The notes under the pieces: model-generated
Database searches by the model: none
What the model saw: the letters and a program-made list of their open reading frames with translations, nothing else
What the model was told of the DNA's origin: nothing
Shown here: positions 19,736-28,732 of the stretch, one piece after another
Position numbering within the stretch: position 1 is the stretch's first letter
Layout of the letters: each line of letters opens with the position of its first letter
Source: Halomonas sp. 328
Lineage (GTDB): Bacteria; Pseudomonadota; Gammaproteobacteria; Pseudomonadales; Halomonadaceae
Reading direction: 5' to 3'
NCBI RefSeq assembly: GCF_015645095.1
Contig: NZ_JADOTW010000017.1
Span: 1-64,000, forward strand
DNA: 64,000 nt
Program-made: the position numbers and the translations under genes

Positions 19736-20553
19736 GTTATCCGCTGATTACCGCCGACGAATTGCGTGGCCTGATCGAACGCCAGGCGCCGCTGCGCATC
19801 CTCGACTGTCGCGCCCGCCTGGGCGACCCCGAGGCGGGGCGCCACCTGTGGCGGCAGGGCCACCTGCCGGGCAGCCAGCACCTGGACCTGGATCGCGACC
19901 TGGCGGCGCCGCCGGGGGAGGGCGGTCGCCACCCCCTGCCGAGCCGCGACGCCTTCACCGCCAGCCTGCAACGGCTGGGCCTTGGTCCCGAGGCGACGCT
20001 GGTGGTCTATGACGATAGGGGCGGCCAACTGGCGGCGGCCCGGGCCTGGTGGATGCTGGCCCGCTGGGCGGGGCATCCGGCGGTGCGGGTGCTGGATGGT
20101 GGCCTGGCCGCCTGGCAGGCCGCCGGCGGTGTCTTGGAGATCGAGGTGGAGAGCGAAGCGCTCCCGCTCGAGCCAAGCGACTGGACGCCGTCTTTCGACG
20201 ATGGCGCCTGGGTCACCGCGGACGCCCTTCTGACCGAGTCGCCGCGCCTGGTGGATGCCCGAGGCGAGGCGCGCTTTCGCGGCGAGGAAGAGCCCATCGA
20301 CCCGGTGGCGGGGCATATCCCCGGCGCCCGCTGTCACCCCAGCGCCGCCAACCTGACCGCCGAGGGGCGCTTCCGGCCCGCCGAGGCGCTGGCCCGGGCG
20401 CTGCCCGAGGCCGAGGTGGCCTACTGCGGTTCCGGGGTCACCGCCTGCCATAACATCCTCGCCTATGCCGTGGCCGGGCGGCCCCTGCCGCGCCTCTACG
20501 CGGGTTCCTGGAGCGAGTGGATCCGCGATCCCGACCATCCCATCGAGCGCTGA
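19732..20553 (+). CDS. sseA: 3-mercaptopyruvate/thiosulfate sulfurtransferase
   Basis: A 273-residue two-domain rhodanese. The inactive N-terminal domain is followed by a catalytic domain with Cys232 in CGSGVTA, the loop typical of mercaptopyruvate sulfurtransferases rather than the CRxGx[R/T] of thiosulfate-specific enzymes. Its ATG overlaps the helicase stop (ATGA). It ends at a strong terminator, before the etf region, as in Pseudomonas. Confidence 0.9.
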   Translation: MSYPLITADELRGLIERQAPLRILDCRARLGDPEAGRHLWRQGHLPGSQHLDLDRDLAAPPGEGGRHPLPSRDAFTASLQRLGLGPEATLVVYDDRGGQLAAARAWWMLARWAGHPAVRVLDGGLAAWQAAGGVLEIEVESEALPLEPSDWTPSFDDGAWVTADALLTESPRLVDARGEARFRGEEEPIDPVAGHIPGARCHPSAANLTAEGRFRPAEALARALPEAEVAYCGSGVTACHNILAYAVAGRPLPRLYAGSWSEWIRDPDHPIER

Positions 20554-20559
20554 TAAAGC

Positions 20560-20592
20560 AACGCCTCCCCGGGTGTTGGCCGGGGAGGCGTT
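20560..20592 (+). terminator. Terminator hairpin after the sulfurtransferase gene
   Basis: A perfect 13-bp stem (AACGCCTCCCCGG and complement) with a 7-nt loop begins seven bases after the stop codon. The trailing sequence TTGTAC is only weakly T-rich. Confidence 0.75.
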
Positions 20593-20703
20593 GTACATGG
20601 TGTCGGCGGGCATCGGGAAGGGTGGGCTCGCTTCGCGCCGGGACGAAACCCCGACGCTGCGCGAGCCGGCTGACGCGCACAAGGCCGGATCAAGGTCCCT
20701 CTT

Positions 20704-20745
20704 GCCGGCCAAAATCGACATCCCTGTCGATTTGCGCTAGCCGGC
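20704..20745. repeat. Palindromic extragenic element between sseA and etf-QO
   Basis: An inner 9-bp hairpin (AAATCGACA / TGTCGATTT, 20712-20720 and 20725-20733) lies within outer GCCGGC arms (20704-20709 and 20740-20745). It sits in the 236-bp gap 20593-20828, which holds no gene. It may end etf-QO transcription; the nested form also resembles repeated extragenic palindromes. Confidence 0.5.
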
Positions 20746-20828
20746 TCGCTTGGCATCGGCATCCCGGCGAACCCGCTCGCCAACCTTTCCCGATGCGCTA
20801 TCCTGCGTCGCCTTCCGGCGAAGCCGGG

Positions 20829-22493
20829 TTACATATTCGGGTAGTTGGGCCCGCCGCCGCCTTCCGGCGCCACCCAGGTGATGTTCTGGGCCGGGTCCTT
20901 GATATCGCAGGTCTTGCAGTGCACGCAGTTCTGGAAGTTGATCTGGAACTGCGGCTTGCCGTCGTCGCCCTCGACCACCTCATAGACCCCCGCCGGGCAG
21001 TAGCGCTGGGCGGGCTCCGCGTATTCGGGCAGGTTGTCGCGGATCGGCAGCTCGGGATCGGCGAGCCGCAGGTGACAGGGCTGATCCTCCTCGTGGTTGG
21101 TGTTCGACAGGAACACCGAGGAGAGCTTGTCGAAGGAGAGCTTGCCGTCCGGCTTGGGGTAGTCGATCTTCTCGAACTCGCTGGCCGGCTTGAGCCGGGC
21201 GTGATCCTCGGTGGTGTCGTGGACATTGGGCAGCTTGCCACCGAGCAGCTGGTTGACGAAGTTGTAGGCGCCGCCGCCGACGGTGCCGTACTTGTGGATC
21301 GCCGGGCCGAAGCTGGCGGATTCCTTGAGCTCGGCGTAGGCCCAGCTGGCTTCCCATTTCTCGGTGAAGGCGGTGAGCTCCTGGCCGCCCTCGTCGCCCT
21401 TGGCGATGGCCTCGAAGACCGCCTCGGCGGCCACCAGGCCCGACTTCATGGCGGTATGCAGGCCCTTGATCTTGGCGAAGTTGAGGGTGCCGGCGTCGCA
21501 ACCGATCAACAGGCCCCCGGGGAAGGTCATCTTTGGCAGGCAGTTGAGGCCGCCCTTGGTGATGGCCCGGGCACCATAGGCGACCCGCTTGCCGCCGGAG
21601 AGGTGCTTGGCCAGCACCGGGTGGTGCTTCATGCGCTGGAACTCGTCGAAGGGCGAGAGCCAGGGATTCTGGTAGGAGAGGTCCATGATCAGGCCGACCA
21701 CCACCTGGTGGTTCTCGGCGTGATAGAGGAACCAACCGCCATGGGTGGACTTGTCCAGGGGCCAGCCGGAGCCGTGCAGCACCAGGCCGGGCTCGTGCTG
21801 TTCGGCGGGAATGTCCCACAGCTCCTTCAAGCCGATGCCGTAGTGCTGGGGATCGCGACCGGCCGCCAGGTCATACTGCTGGATCAGGCGCTTGCCGATA
21901 TGGCCCCGGGCGCCCTCGGCGAAGAGGGTGTACTTGGCGCGCAGCTCCATGCCGGGCATATGGCCGTCCTTGGGCTGGCCATCGGCGCCGACGCCCATAT
22001 CGCCGATCAGGATGCCCTTGACCACGCCGTCCTCGACGATCGCCTCCTGGGCGGCGAAGCCGGGGAAGATCTCCACGCCCAGCCCCTCGGCCTGCTCGGC
22101 CAGCCAGCGGCAGAGGTTGCCGGCGCTGATCACGTAACGTGTCAGGTCGCCGCCGGTGTTATGCATGGACTTGGGCACCAGGGCATTGGGCAGCCTCAAT
22201 GCCTTCTCGGCATCCTTGAGCAGGTAGACCTCGTCACGGGTGGCCGGGGTGGTCAGGGGCGCGCCGCGCTCCTGCCAGTCGGGGAAGAGCTCGGCCAGGG
22301 CGCGGGGCTCGAAGACCGCCCCGGAGAGGATATGGGCGCCCACCTCCGAGCCCTTCTCCACCACGCAGACCGTCAGTTCCTGACCGGCGTCATTGGCCTG
22401 CTGCATCAGCCGGCAGGCCGCCGACAGGCCCGAGGGGCCGGCGCCGACGATCACCACATCGAATTCCATCGAATCGCGTTCTACCTGTTCCAC
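20829..22493 (-). CDS. etfD: Electron-transfer flavoprotein:ubiquinone oxidoreductase
   Basis: Membrane-associated flavoprotein that passes electrons from ETF to ubiquinone, linking fatty-acid and amino-acid dehydrogenases to respiration. The 554-residue protein has the FAD-binding GAGPSGLSAA near the N-terminus and four C-terminal cysteines (RYCPAG, NCVHCKTC) for one 4Fe-4S cluster. GTG 22493 is preceded by GAGGAG at 8 nt; ATG 22469 is an alternative. It is divergent from etfBA. Confidence 0.96.
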   Translation of the reverse strand: MEQVERDSMEFDVVIVGAGPSGLSAACRLMQQANDAGQELTVCVVEKGSEVGAHILSGAVFEPRALAELFPDWQERGAPLTTPATRDEVYLLKDAEKALRLPNALVPKSMHNTGGDLTRYVISAGNLCRWLAEQAEGLGVEIFPGFAAQEAIVEDGVVKGILIGDMGVGADGQPKDGHMPGMELRAKYTLFAEGARGHIGKRLIQQYDLAAGRDPQHYGIGLKELWDIPAEQHEPGLVLHGSGWPLDKSTHGGWFLYHAENHQVVVGLIMDLSYQNPWLSPFDEFQRMKHHPVLAKHLSGGKRVAYGARAITKGGLNCLPKMTFPGGLLIGCDAGTLNFAKIKGLHTAMKSGLVAAEAVFEAIAKGDEGGQELTAFTEKWEASWAYAELKESASFGPAIHKYGTVGGGAYNFVNQLLGGKLPNVHDTTEDHARLKPASEFEKIDYPKPDGKLSFDKLSSVFLSNTNHEEDQPCHLRLADPELPIRDNLPEYAEPAQRYCPAGVYEVVEGDDGKPQFQINFQNCVHCKTCDIKDPAQNITWVAPEGGGGPNYPNM

Positions 22494-22677
22494 CTTGTTC
22501 TCTCCTCGAATGCGTCGGGTAACCCAGCGCCCCTGGCCATGGCCGTTGCATCAGCGTCGGGAGGCGTCAGCGTTGCTTGTAAAGTCACTGTCCCCGGGGC
22601 GTTTCTCGTGTCGCCTGACCGATATTGTGCGGGATTCCGCCGGGCCTTGATAGGTCGTGGTGTGTCCAGCGTAATTT

Positions 22678-22691
22678 AAAACGGTCGTTTG
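22678..22691. promoter_or_regulatory. PsrA-like operator in the etf intergenic region
   Basis: AAAAC-GGTC-GTTTG is one mismatch from the Pseudomonas PsrA consensus (C/G)AAAC-N2-4-GTTT(G/C). PsrA senses long-chain fatty acids and controls beta-oxidation genes, which fits the divergent etf operons flanking this site. Whether this organism has PsrA cannot be seen here. Confidence 0.4.
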
Positions 22692-22831
22692 CTTCTAGTC
22701 TTTGCCCATGATATGCATAATAGAAATTCCGAGACACCCCTACCAAGGGCGACCTCGGAAGGGTGGCCAGGCGAGATCCGGGCCCTCCCGGGCGGCGCGG
22801 CCGTTGTCGTCACCCCGCCCGCTGTGGCAGA

Positions 22832-22862
22832 TTGACAACACTTTACCCGGGCGGCCTATCAA
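22832..22862 (+). promoter_or_regulatory. Candidate etfBA promoter
   Basis: TTGACA (22832-22837) is followed at 19 bp by TATCAA (22857-22862). The start would leave a leader of about 85 nt before etfB. The rest of the 462-bp gap 22494-22955 holds no convincing gene. Confidence 0.4.
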
Positions 22863-22955
22863 ACGCTCGACCGAATATCTAACGAAGGGTTACAAGAACC
22901 AGCCCTCCGGTTCTAACCACACGGGTTCGACTTTCCTGAACCAAGCGAGGACACC

Positions 22956-23708
22956 ATGAAAGTACTCGTCGCGGTCAAACGCGTCATCGATTACAACGTC
23001 AAGATCCGCGTCAAGCCGGATCACTCCGACGTCGACCTCACCAACGTCAAGATGGCCATGAACCCCTTCTGCGAGATCGCCGTGGAAGAGGCGGTGCGCT
23101 TGAAGGAGAAGGGCGTGGCGACCGAGGTGGTGGCCGTGACCGTGGGGCCCAAGGCGGCTCAGGAGCAGCTGCGCACCGCCCTGGCCCTGGGGGCCGACCG
23201 GGCCATTCATGTGGAGACCGACGTTCCCGTCGAGTCCCTGGCCGCCGCCAAGGTATTGGCCAAGGTGGTCGAGGAGGAGCAGCCGGGGCTGGTGATCCTC
23301 GGCAAGCAGGCCATTGACAGCGACAACAACCAGGTGGGCCAGATGCTGGCGGCGCTCGCCGGCCTGCCCCAGGGCACCTTCGCCTCGGAAGTCGTGATCG
23401 AGAACGACAAGGCCCAGGTGACCCGCGAGATCGATGGCGGCCTGCAGACCGTCGAGTTGACCCTGCCGGCCATCGTCACCACCGACCTGCGCCTGAACGA
23501 GCCGCGCTACGCCAAGCTGCCGGACATCATGAAGGCCAAGAAGAAGCCGCTGGACGTCAAGTCGCCGGCCGATCTCGGCGTCGACATCGCCGGCCGCGTC
23601 AAGCTGCTCAAGGTCGAGCCGCCGGCGGAGCGTCAGGCCGGCATCAAGGTGGGCTCCGTGGACGAGCTGGTCGAAAAACTGAAGAATGAAGCGAAGGTGA
23701 TTTCATGA
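22956..23708 (+). CDS. etfB: Electron-transfer flavoprotein beta subunit
   Basis: AMP-binding subunit of the soluble ETF heterodimer that collects electrons from acyl-CoA dehydrogenases. The 250-residue protein begins [20 protein letters not shown] and contains the [11 protein letters not shown] signature. AGCGAGGA precedes the ATG. Its stop overlaps the etfA ATG. Confidence 0.97.
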   Translation: MKVLVAVKRVIDYNVKIRVKPDHSDVDLTNVKMAMNPFCEIAVEEAVRLKEKGVATEVVAVTVGPKAAQEQLRTALALGADRAIHVETDVPVESLAAAKVLAKVVEEEQPGLVILGKQAIDSDNNQVGQMLAALAGLPQGTFASEVVIENDKAQVTREIDGGLQTVELTLPAIVTTDLRLNEPRYAKLPDIMKAKKKPLDVKSPADLGVDIAGRVKLLKVEPPAERQAGIKVGSVDELVEKLKNEAKVIS

Positions 23709-24631
23709 GCATCCTGGTACTCGCCGAACATCATGACGGCCAGCTGAGCAGCGCCACCGCCCATGTGGTCGCCGCCGCGAAGCAGATCGGTGGCGATATC
23801 CACGTCCTGGTGGCCGGTGAAGGCGTTGCCGCCATCGCCGAGGCCGCCGCCAAGCTCGATGGCGTGGCCAAGGTGCGCGTCGCCGATCACGCCGTCTATG
23901 CCCACCAGCTGGCCGAGCCCCTGGGCGACCTGCTTGTCGAGCTCGCCGGCGACTATGGTCATGTATTGGCTGCGGCCTCCACCACCGGCAAGAACGTGCT
24001 GCCCCGCGTCGCCGCGCTGAAGGACGTCGGCCAGCTCTCCGAGATCATCGCCGTGGAGAGCGCCGATACCTTCCGCCGCCCCATCTACGCCGGTAATGCC
24101 ATCGCCACCGTGCAGAGCGAGGATGCCCTCAAGGTGATCACCGTGCGCGCCACCGCCTTCGATGCGGTGGGTGAGGCGGGTGGCGCCAGCATCGAGGCCG
24201 TGGAGAGCGTGGTCGACAACACTCGCTCGACCTTCGTGAAAGAAGCCCTGGCCGAGTCCGACCGCCCCGAGCTGGGCAGTGCCCGGGTGGTGATTTCCGG
24301 CGGCCGCGGCATGGGCAACGGCGAGAACTTCAAGCTGCTCGACGGCATCGCCGACAAGCTGGGCGCGGCCATCGGCGCGTCCCGGGCCGCGGTGGATGCC
24401 GGCTTCGTGCCCAATGACATGCAGGTGGGCCAGACCGGCAAGATCGTCGCCCCGGACCTCTATATCGCCGTGGGCATCAGTGGTGCCATCCAGCACCTGG
24501 CGGGGATGAAGGACTCCAAGGTGATCGTCGCCATCAACAAGGACGAGGAGGCGCCGATCTTCCAGGTTTCCGATTACGGCCTCGTGGCCGATCTCTTCCA
24601 GGCCCTGCCGGAACTCGAGCAGAAGCTGTAA
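23705..24631 (+). CDS. etfA: Electron-transfer flavoprotein alpha subunit
   Basis: FAD-binding subunit of ETF. The 308-residue protein begins [14 protein letters not shown]; its C-terminal FAD domain has [31 protein letters not shown] and [10 protein letters not shown]. The start is ATGA-coupled to etfB. It ends before a strong terminator. Confidence 0.97.
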   Translation: MSILVLAEHHDGQLSSATAHVVAAAKQIGGDIHVLVAGEGVAAIAEAAAKLDGVAKVRVADHAVYAHQLAEPLGDLLVELAGDYGHVLAAASTTGKNVLPRVAALKDVGQLSEIIAVESADTFRRPIYAGNAIATVQSEDALKVITVRATAFDAVGEAGGASIEAVESVVDNTRSTFVKEALAESDRPELGSARVVISGGRGMGNGENFKLLDGIADKLGAAIGASRAAVDAGFVPNDMQVGQTGKIVAPDLYIAVGISGAIQHLAGMKDSKVIVAINKDEEAPIFQVSDYGLVADLFQALPELEQKL

Positions 24632-24664
24632 GAGCGATCGAGCGCAGATCGAGGCTTCAAGCTG

Positions 24665-24694
24665 AGCCGGCCCCCAAGCGGGGCCGGCTTTTTA
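24665..24694 (+). terminator. Rho-independent terminator after etfA
   Basis: A 10-bp stem AGCCGGCCCC with its complement and a CAAGC loop is followed by a T-tract (24689-24693). Confidence 0.88.
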
Positions 24695-24716
24695 CTGGGT
24701 GGCGCATCATGATGAT

Positions 24717-24731
24717 TGATAATTATTATTG
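24717..24731 (+). promoter_or_regulatory. Fur box upstream of the TonB2-type operon
   Basis: TGATAAT-T-ATTATTG matches the 7-1-7 Fur core TGATAATnATTATCA with two mismatches. The AT-rich block contrasts with the GC-rich surroundings. TTGATA at 24716-24721 could be an overlapped -35. It lies 50 bp before the DUF3450 start, so iron repression of the operon is inferred. Confidence 0.75.
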
Positions 24732-24780
24732 TTCGGGTTAGCGTATTGCACCGCTCGATCATCATTTCAGGGAGGCGAGA

Positions 24781-25572
24781 GTGAAGATGACCGCCAGAGA
24801 GTCATGGCGTGCCCGCGGGCTGGGGGGAATCCTGTTCCTGACCCTGGCCCTGCCTACGTTGGCGGAGACGCCCCTGGCCGAGAGCCTGGAGGCCCAGCGG
24901 ACTCAGGCGGCGCTGCAGGCGCGCATCGATGGCGCCGATGACGAGAGTCGCGCCATGCTCGAAGAGCTGCGCCGCCTGGAGGGGGAAACCCGCCGCCTGA
25001 GGCAGGCAAGCGAGCGCCTGGCGCCGGGACTCGAGACCCGCGCCGAGCGCCTCGATCGGCGCGAGGCGGCCCTCGATGCCCTGCATGACACCCGTGACGC
25101 CCTGCCCGAGTTGCAGGAGGCCCTGATCGAGCGCCTCGACGCCTGGATCGACGCCGACCTGCCTTTCCTGGTCGAGCAACGCCGAGCCCGGGTCGCCAGC
25201 CTGGAGGCCAGCCTCGTCGACCCCGACCTCAATGACGCCGAACGCCTGGAACGCATCCTGGCCGCCTGGCGCAGCGAGCTCGACTATGGGCGCGAGATGG
25301 ATGCCTGGCGTGGCTACCTGAACGACGATCAGGCGCGCCGCGAGGTGGACTTCCTGCGCCTGGGGCGCGTCGGTTTCTACTACCTGACACCGGACGGTCG
25401 CCAGGGCGGCGTCTGGCTGGCGGAGTCGGGGGAGTGGGCTGCCCTGGAGGACGCCGAGCGACGCCAGGTGCGCCAGGGGTTACGCATGGCCCGTGACCAG
25501 AGGGCGCCGGAGTTGCTACGGCTGCCGGTTTCTCAGCCCCTGGAGAATCAGCTGGCGGAGGATGACGCATGA
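24781..25572 (+). CDS. DUF3450 periplasmic protein of the TonB2 system
   Basis: A 263-residue protein with a cleavable signal peptide (hydrophobic GILFLTLALPTLA, cut near residue 28) and then long charged helices likely to form a coiled coil (about residues 35-110). DUF3450 genes usually open TonB2-type operons in Vibrio and Shewanella. The GTG at 24781 lies five bases after GGAGG; the ATG at 24787 is an alternative. Its stop overlaps the next start (ATGA). The exact role is unknown. Confidence 0.85.
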   Translation: MKMTARESWRARGLGGILFLTLALPTLAETPLAESLEAQRTQAALQARIDGADDESRAMLEELRRLEGETRRLRQASERLAPGLETRAERLDRREAALDALHDTRDALPELQEALIERLDAWIDADLPFLVEQRRARVASLEASLVDPDLNDAERLERILAAWRSELDYGREMDAWRGYLNDDQARREVDFLRLGRVGFYYLTPDGRQGGVWLAESGEWAALEDAERRQVRQGLRMARDQRAPELLRLPVSQPLENQLAEDDA

Positions 25573-26969
25573 CCCTGTTGCGACGTGGTGCCATCGGGTT
25601 GCTGAGTGCCTGGCTGGTCATCGGCTTGCTGGCGCCGGCCCAGGCCCAGGCCCAGGTGGGCGGCGAGCCGGCGAGTAGCCTGCGTGCCGAGCGAGAGGCC
25701 GCCGAGGCCCGCGACCAGGCGCGTCTGGCCGAGCTGCTGGACGACCGGGAGGCCCTGGGTGAGGCCCTGCAGGCGGCACGGGAGCGTCATGCCGAGGTCG
25801 AGGCGCGCCACCAGGCGCTCGCCGAGCGCGAGGCGCGGCTCGAGGCCCGTCGCGAGGCCCTGGCCGAGCGTCAGGCCGAGCAGGATGCCGGGCTCTCCAG
25901 CATCCTCGCCAGCCTGGCTCGCCATAGCGGTGAGCTGCGCGATGACCTGGCGGAGAGCTGGGTCGGTATCGCCGGTGCCGACTTGCCGCCGCGCCTGGAA
26001 GGGGAAGAGGTGCTGGCGCTCAGCGATGTGGAAGCCTTCGCTGATGCCCTGATGGGGCTGACCGCCGAGACCGCCCGCGTGGTGCGTTTCGAGGCGCCGG
26101 TGGCCGGGGTGGACGGCGAGATTCGTCAACGCCCGATCGTGCGCCTGGGCGATTTCGCCGCCTTTACTCCCGAGGCCCTGTTGCGCTTCGGGGCGGGGGA
26201 TGCGGCCCTGGCGATCGCCGAGGGCGCCCCGCGTGATGTCGTCGCGGAGCTGGCCGCCTTCCACGCCGGCGAGTCGCGGCGGCTTGCCATCGATCCCACC
26301 CATGGGCAGGTACTGGCGGCCCTGGCCCAGCAGCCGAGCCTCTGGGAGCGTTTCCATCAAGGCGGTGCGGTGGGCTATGTGGTGGTAGCCCTCGGCATTG
26401 CCGGCTTGCTGGTGGCGGTACTGCAGTACGCCTACCTGCTGCGGGTGAGCCTGGCGGTGCGTCGCCAGCGTCGCGACCTGGGCGAGTTGCGTGACGACAA
26501 CCCCCTGGGGCGGGTGCTGGCACGTTTCCGCGCCCTCTCCGGTGAGGAGTCTCGCCCGGTGCCGGAGGCCCTGGAGGCGCGCCTCGACGAGGCGGTGCTG
26601 GCCGAGCTGCCGCGCCTGGAGCGGGGCCAGCCGCTGGTCAAGCTGCTGGCCGCGGTGGCGCCGTTGCTGGGGCTGCTGGGCACCGTGACCGGCATGATCG
26701 TCACCTTCCAGGCGATCACCGTCTTCGGTACCGGCGATCCTCAGTTGATGGCCGGCGGCATCAGCCAGGCCCTGGTCACCACCGTGCTGGGGCTGATCAC
26801 CGCCGTGCCGCTGCTCTTCGCCCATACCGCCCTGAGCGCCCGCAGTCGTCAATTGGCCGGGGTAGTGGAGGGGCTGGCCAGTGCCGCCCTGGCCGAGCAC
26901 CTCGAGGGGCGTGGCGACGTTGCCCCCCAGACCCGGGAGCGCGAGCGTCGTGATGCCGCTCTGGCTTGA
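25569..26969 (+). CDS. ttpC: TtpC-like MotA/TolQ/ExbB protein with periplasmic extension
   Basis: A 466-residue protein: signal peptide (about 1-27), a coiled-coil periplasmic N-terminal half, a membrane segment near residue 265, and a C-terminal TolQ/ExbB core with LLGLLGTVTGMIVTFQ and two further membrane segments. This matches TtpC, the extra component that the Vibrio TonB2 complex needs. It overlaps DUF3450 by 4 bp and exbB by 17 bp, so the genes are tightly coupled. Confidence 0.88.
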   Translation: MTLLRRGAIGLLSAWLVIGLLAPAQAQAQVGGEPASSLRAEREAAEARDQARLAELLDDREALGEALQAARERHAEVEARHQALAEREARLEARREALAERQAEQDAGLSSILASLARHSGELRDDLAESWVGIAGADLPPRLEGEEVLALSDVEAFADALMGLTAETARVVRFEAPVAGVDGEIRQRPIVRLGDFAAFTPEALLRFGAGDAALAIAEGAPRDVVAELAAFHAGESRRLAIDPTHGQVLAALAQQPSLWERFHQGGAVGYVVVALGIAGLLVAVLQYAYLLRVSLAVRRQRRDLGELRDDNPLGRVLARFRALSGEESRPVPEALEARLDEAVLAELPRLERGQPLVKLLAAVAPLLGLLGTVTGMIVTFQAITVFGTGDPQLMAGGISQALVTTVLGLITAVPLLFAHTALSARSRQLAGVVEGLASAALAEHLEGRGDVAPQTRERERRDAALA

Positions 26970-27486
26970 ACCCCTGGAACGCCTGGTCGAGGCGGGCGGG
27001 GCGGTGCTGGTGGTGATTGCCCTGGTGGCCATGCTGCTCTTCGCCATGGCCGTGGAGCGGGTCTGGTACTTTCGCATCACCTACCGCCGCGCCCGGCGCG
27101 AGTTGATTCGCGGCTGGGTGGCGCGGCCCGACCACACTAGCTGGAGCGCCCTGGCCCTGCGCGAGGCCTGGACCCAGGCGTTGCTGCGCCGCCTGCGTCG
27201 CCCGCTTCCCTGGCTCAGGCTGTTGGTGGGGCTCTGTCCGCTGCTCGGGCTGCTGGGCACCGTCACCGGCATGATCAGCGTCTTCGACAGCCTGGCGCTG
27301 AGCGACAGTGGCCAGGCTCGGGCCATGGCCGATGGGGTGGCTCGGGCCACCCTGCCCACCCTCACCGGCATGGCCGTGGCGGTGGTGGGACTGCTCTTCA
27401 CCAGCCGCCTGGAACATATCATTCGCCGCGAGGACCAGCGTCTGCACGATCGCCTGGCTCGGGCCGTGGAGGAACGTCATGCGTAG
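26953..27486 (+). CDS. exbB: ExbB-type proton-channel protein
   Basis: A 177-residue minimal ExbB/TolQ protein with three membrane segments (about residues 12-32, 90-112 and 130-150) and the family motif GLLGTVTGMISVF. With ExbD it uses proton motive force to energise TonB. The ATG at 26953 lies inside the end of ttpC; a GTG directly before it could serve too. It overlaps exbD by 8 bp. Confidence 0.92.
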   Translation: MPLWLEPLERLVEAGGAVLVVIALVAMLLFAMAVERVWYFRITYRRARRELIRGWVARPDHTSWSALALREAWTQALLRRLRRPLPWLRLLVGLCPLLGLLGTVTGMISVFDSLALSDSGQARAMADGVARATLPTLTGMAVAVVGLLFTSRLEHIIRREDQRLHDRLARAVEERHA

Positions 27487-27886
27487 GCGCCGTCTCGTCG
27501 CCGATGGCGGCGACGCCAATGAAGTCAACCTGACCCCCATGCTGGACGTGGTCTTTATCATGTTGATCTTCTTTATCGTCACCACCAGTTTCATCAAGGA
27601 GAGCGGGGTCGAGATCCAGCGCCCCGAATCGAGTGCCGCCTCGCCCCAGGCGGATGCCCAGGTGATGGTGGCCATCACCGCCGAGGGGGCGGTCTGGGTG
27701 GATGGGTGGGCCGTGGACCGGCACCGGGTCGGCGACAGCGTGGCGGGGCTGGTCAGCGGCGATGGCTCGGTGGTGATCCAGGCCGATCGCGAGGCCGCCA
27801 CCGGCCTGCTGATCGAGGTGATGGACCGCATTCGCGAGGCCGGGGTGGAGCAGGTGGCGGTGGCCGCCACCCGGAGTGGTTCATGA
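27479..27886 (+). CDS. exbD: ExbD-type biopolymer transport protein
   Basis: A 135-residue protein with one membrane segment and the essential Asp23 in NLTPMLDVVFIMLIFF, equivalent to Asp25 of E. coli ExbD. The C-terminal half is the periplasmic domain. GGAGGAA precedes the ATG. The stop overlaps the tonB start (ATGA). Confidence 0.94.
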   Translation: MRRRRLVADGGDANEVNLTPMLDVVFIMLIFFIVTTSFIKESGVEIQRPESSAASPQADAQVMVAITAEGAVWVDGWAVDRHRVGDSVAGLVSGDGSVVIQADREAATGLLIEVMDRIREAGVEQVAVAATRSGS

Positions 27887-28620
27887 CCCGGGTGCCCGTC
27901 TCGGCGCTGGGCGGAGCCGCCCTGGCGCTGCTGCTGTTCTGGCTGCTGGCGCTGCTGGTGGCGCCGCCGGAGGCGGAGATCGACGTCCTCGATGCCCCCC
28001 TGAGCATGAACCTGGTGGAGGCCCCCGAGGCCGTGCCCGAGGAGGTCGCCGCCGAGGCGCCGCCGCCGGCGGAGGTCGCGCCGCCCCCACCGCTGCCCGA
28101 GCCGGCGCCCCCCCAGGCGAGTCCGGTCAGCCTGCCGGAGCCGGAGCTGCCGCCCCAGGAGGTCGAGCCGGTGGAGTTCGATGAGCCCTTGCCGGAGCTG
28201 GTGGAGGCGCGCCCTGATCCCGTGCCCGAGCCGAGCCCGGAACCCACGCCCGAGCCGAGCCCAGCGCCGGCGCCGAATCCGGCGCCTAGCCCCAGCGAGG
28301 CGCCGGCCGAACCCGCCGGGGCCCCGGCCCAGGGCCAGCCCAGTGCCGCCCCGGTGGAGGTGGGGGCCCTGGCTCCCACCAGTCGCGTGCCGCCGGATTA
28401 CCCCAGCCGGGCCCAGCGGCGTGGCATCGAGGGCCATGTGGAACTGCGCTTCTTGATTCGTGCCGATGGCAGCGTGGATGCCGACTCCATTCAGGTGATC
28501 TCGGCCCAGCCGCGTAACGTCTTCGATCGCGCCGCTCGTCAGGCGGTGGCCCGCTGGCGCTTCGAGCCGGCCCAGGGGCTGCGTCGGGCCCAGCAGCGGC
28601 TGGAATTCCAGCTAAGGTAA
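27883..28620 (+). CDS. tonB: TonB-family energy transducer
   Basis: A 245-residue protein: one N-terminal membrane anchor (about residues 12-32), a long periplasmic Pro/Glu-rich spacer (about 50-155) with repeated PEPSPEPTPEP-like runs, and a C-terminal TonB domain (YPSRAQRRGIEGHVELRF through WRFEPA). It transmits energy from ExbBD to outer-membrane receptors. Its 3' end has been duplicated downstream. Confidence 0.94.
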   Translation: MTRVPVSALGGAALALLLFWLLALLVAPPEAEIDVLDAPLSMNLVEAPEAVPEEVAAEAPPPAEVAPPPPLPEPAPPQASPVSLPEPELPPQEVEPVEFDEPLPELVEARPDPVPEPSPEPTPEPSPAPAPNPAPSPSEAPAEPAGAPAQGQPSAAPVEVGALAPTSRVPPDYPSRAQRRGIEGHVELRFLIRADGSVDADSIQVISAQPRNVFDRAARQAVARWRFEPAQGLRRAQQRLEFQLR

Positions 28621-28732
28621 GCCTGCCGGTGTTCCGATCGCTTTCGCGCCCCTGGTGGCGGCGCTCGCTGCCCCCATCCATGGGCTGGAATTCCAGCTAA
28701 GGTAAGCCTGCCGATGTTCCGATCTCTTTCGC
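28598..28732 (+). repeat. Tandem duplication of the tonB 3' / TPR-gene 5' junction
   Basis: 28598-28647 and 28683-28732 are identical at 48 of 50 positions, 85 bp apart. Each copy holds the last codons of tonB, its stop and the start of the TPR gene. The first copy has GTG where the second has ATG. Confidence 0.93.
28629..28700 (+). other. Decoy mini-ORF made by the junction duplication
   Basis: The copied start region reads GTG followed by 22 codons and ends TAA at 28700. It begins VFRSLS, like the true TPR protein (MFRSLS), and then diverges. It ends 13 bases before the real ATG. Probably a remnant, but it could affect downstream translation. Confidence 0.45.

Noticed and set aside
20517-22679. 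720-codon plus-strand frame opposite etf-QO
   Set aside because: Product lacks any recognisable motif; the minus strand encodes a complete ETF-QO with FAD and Fe-S motifs.
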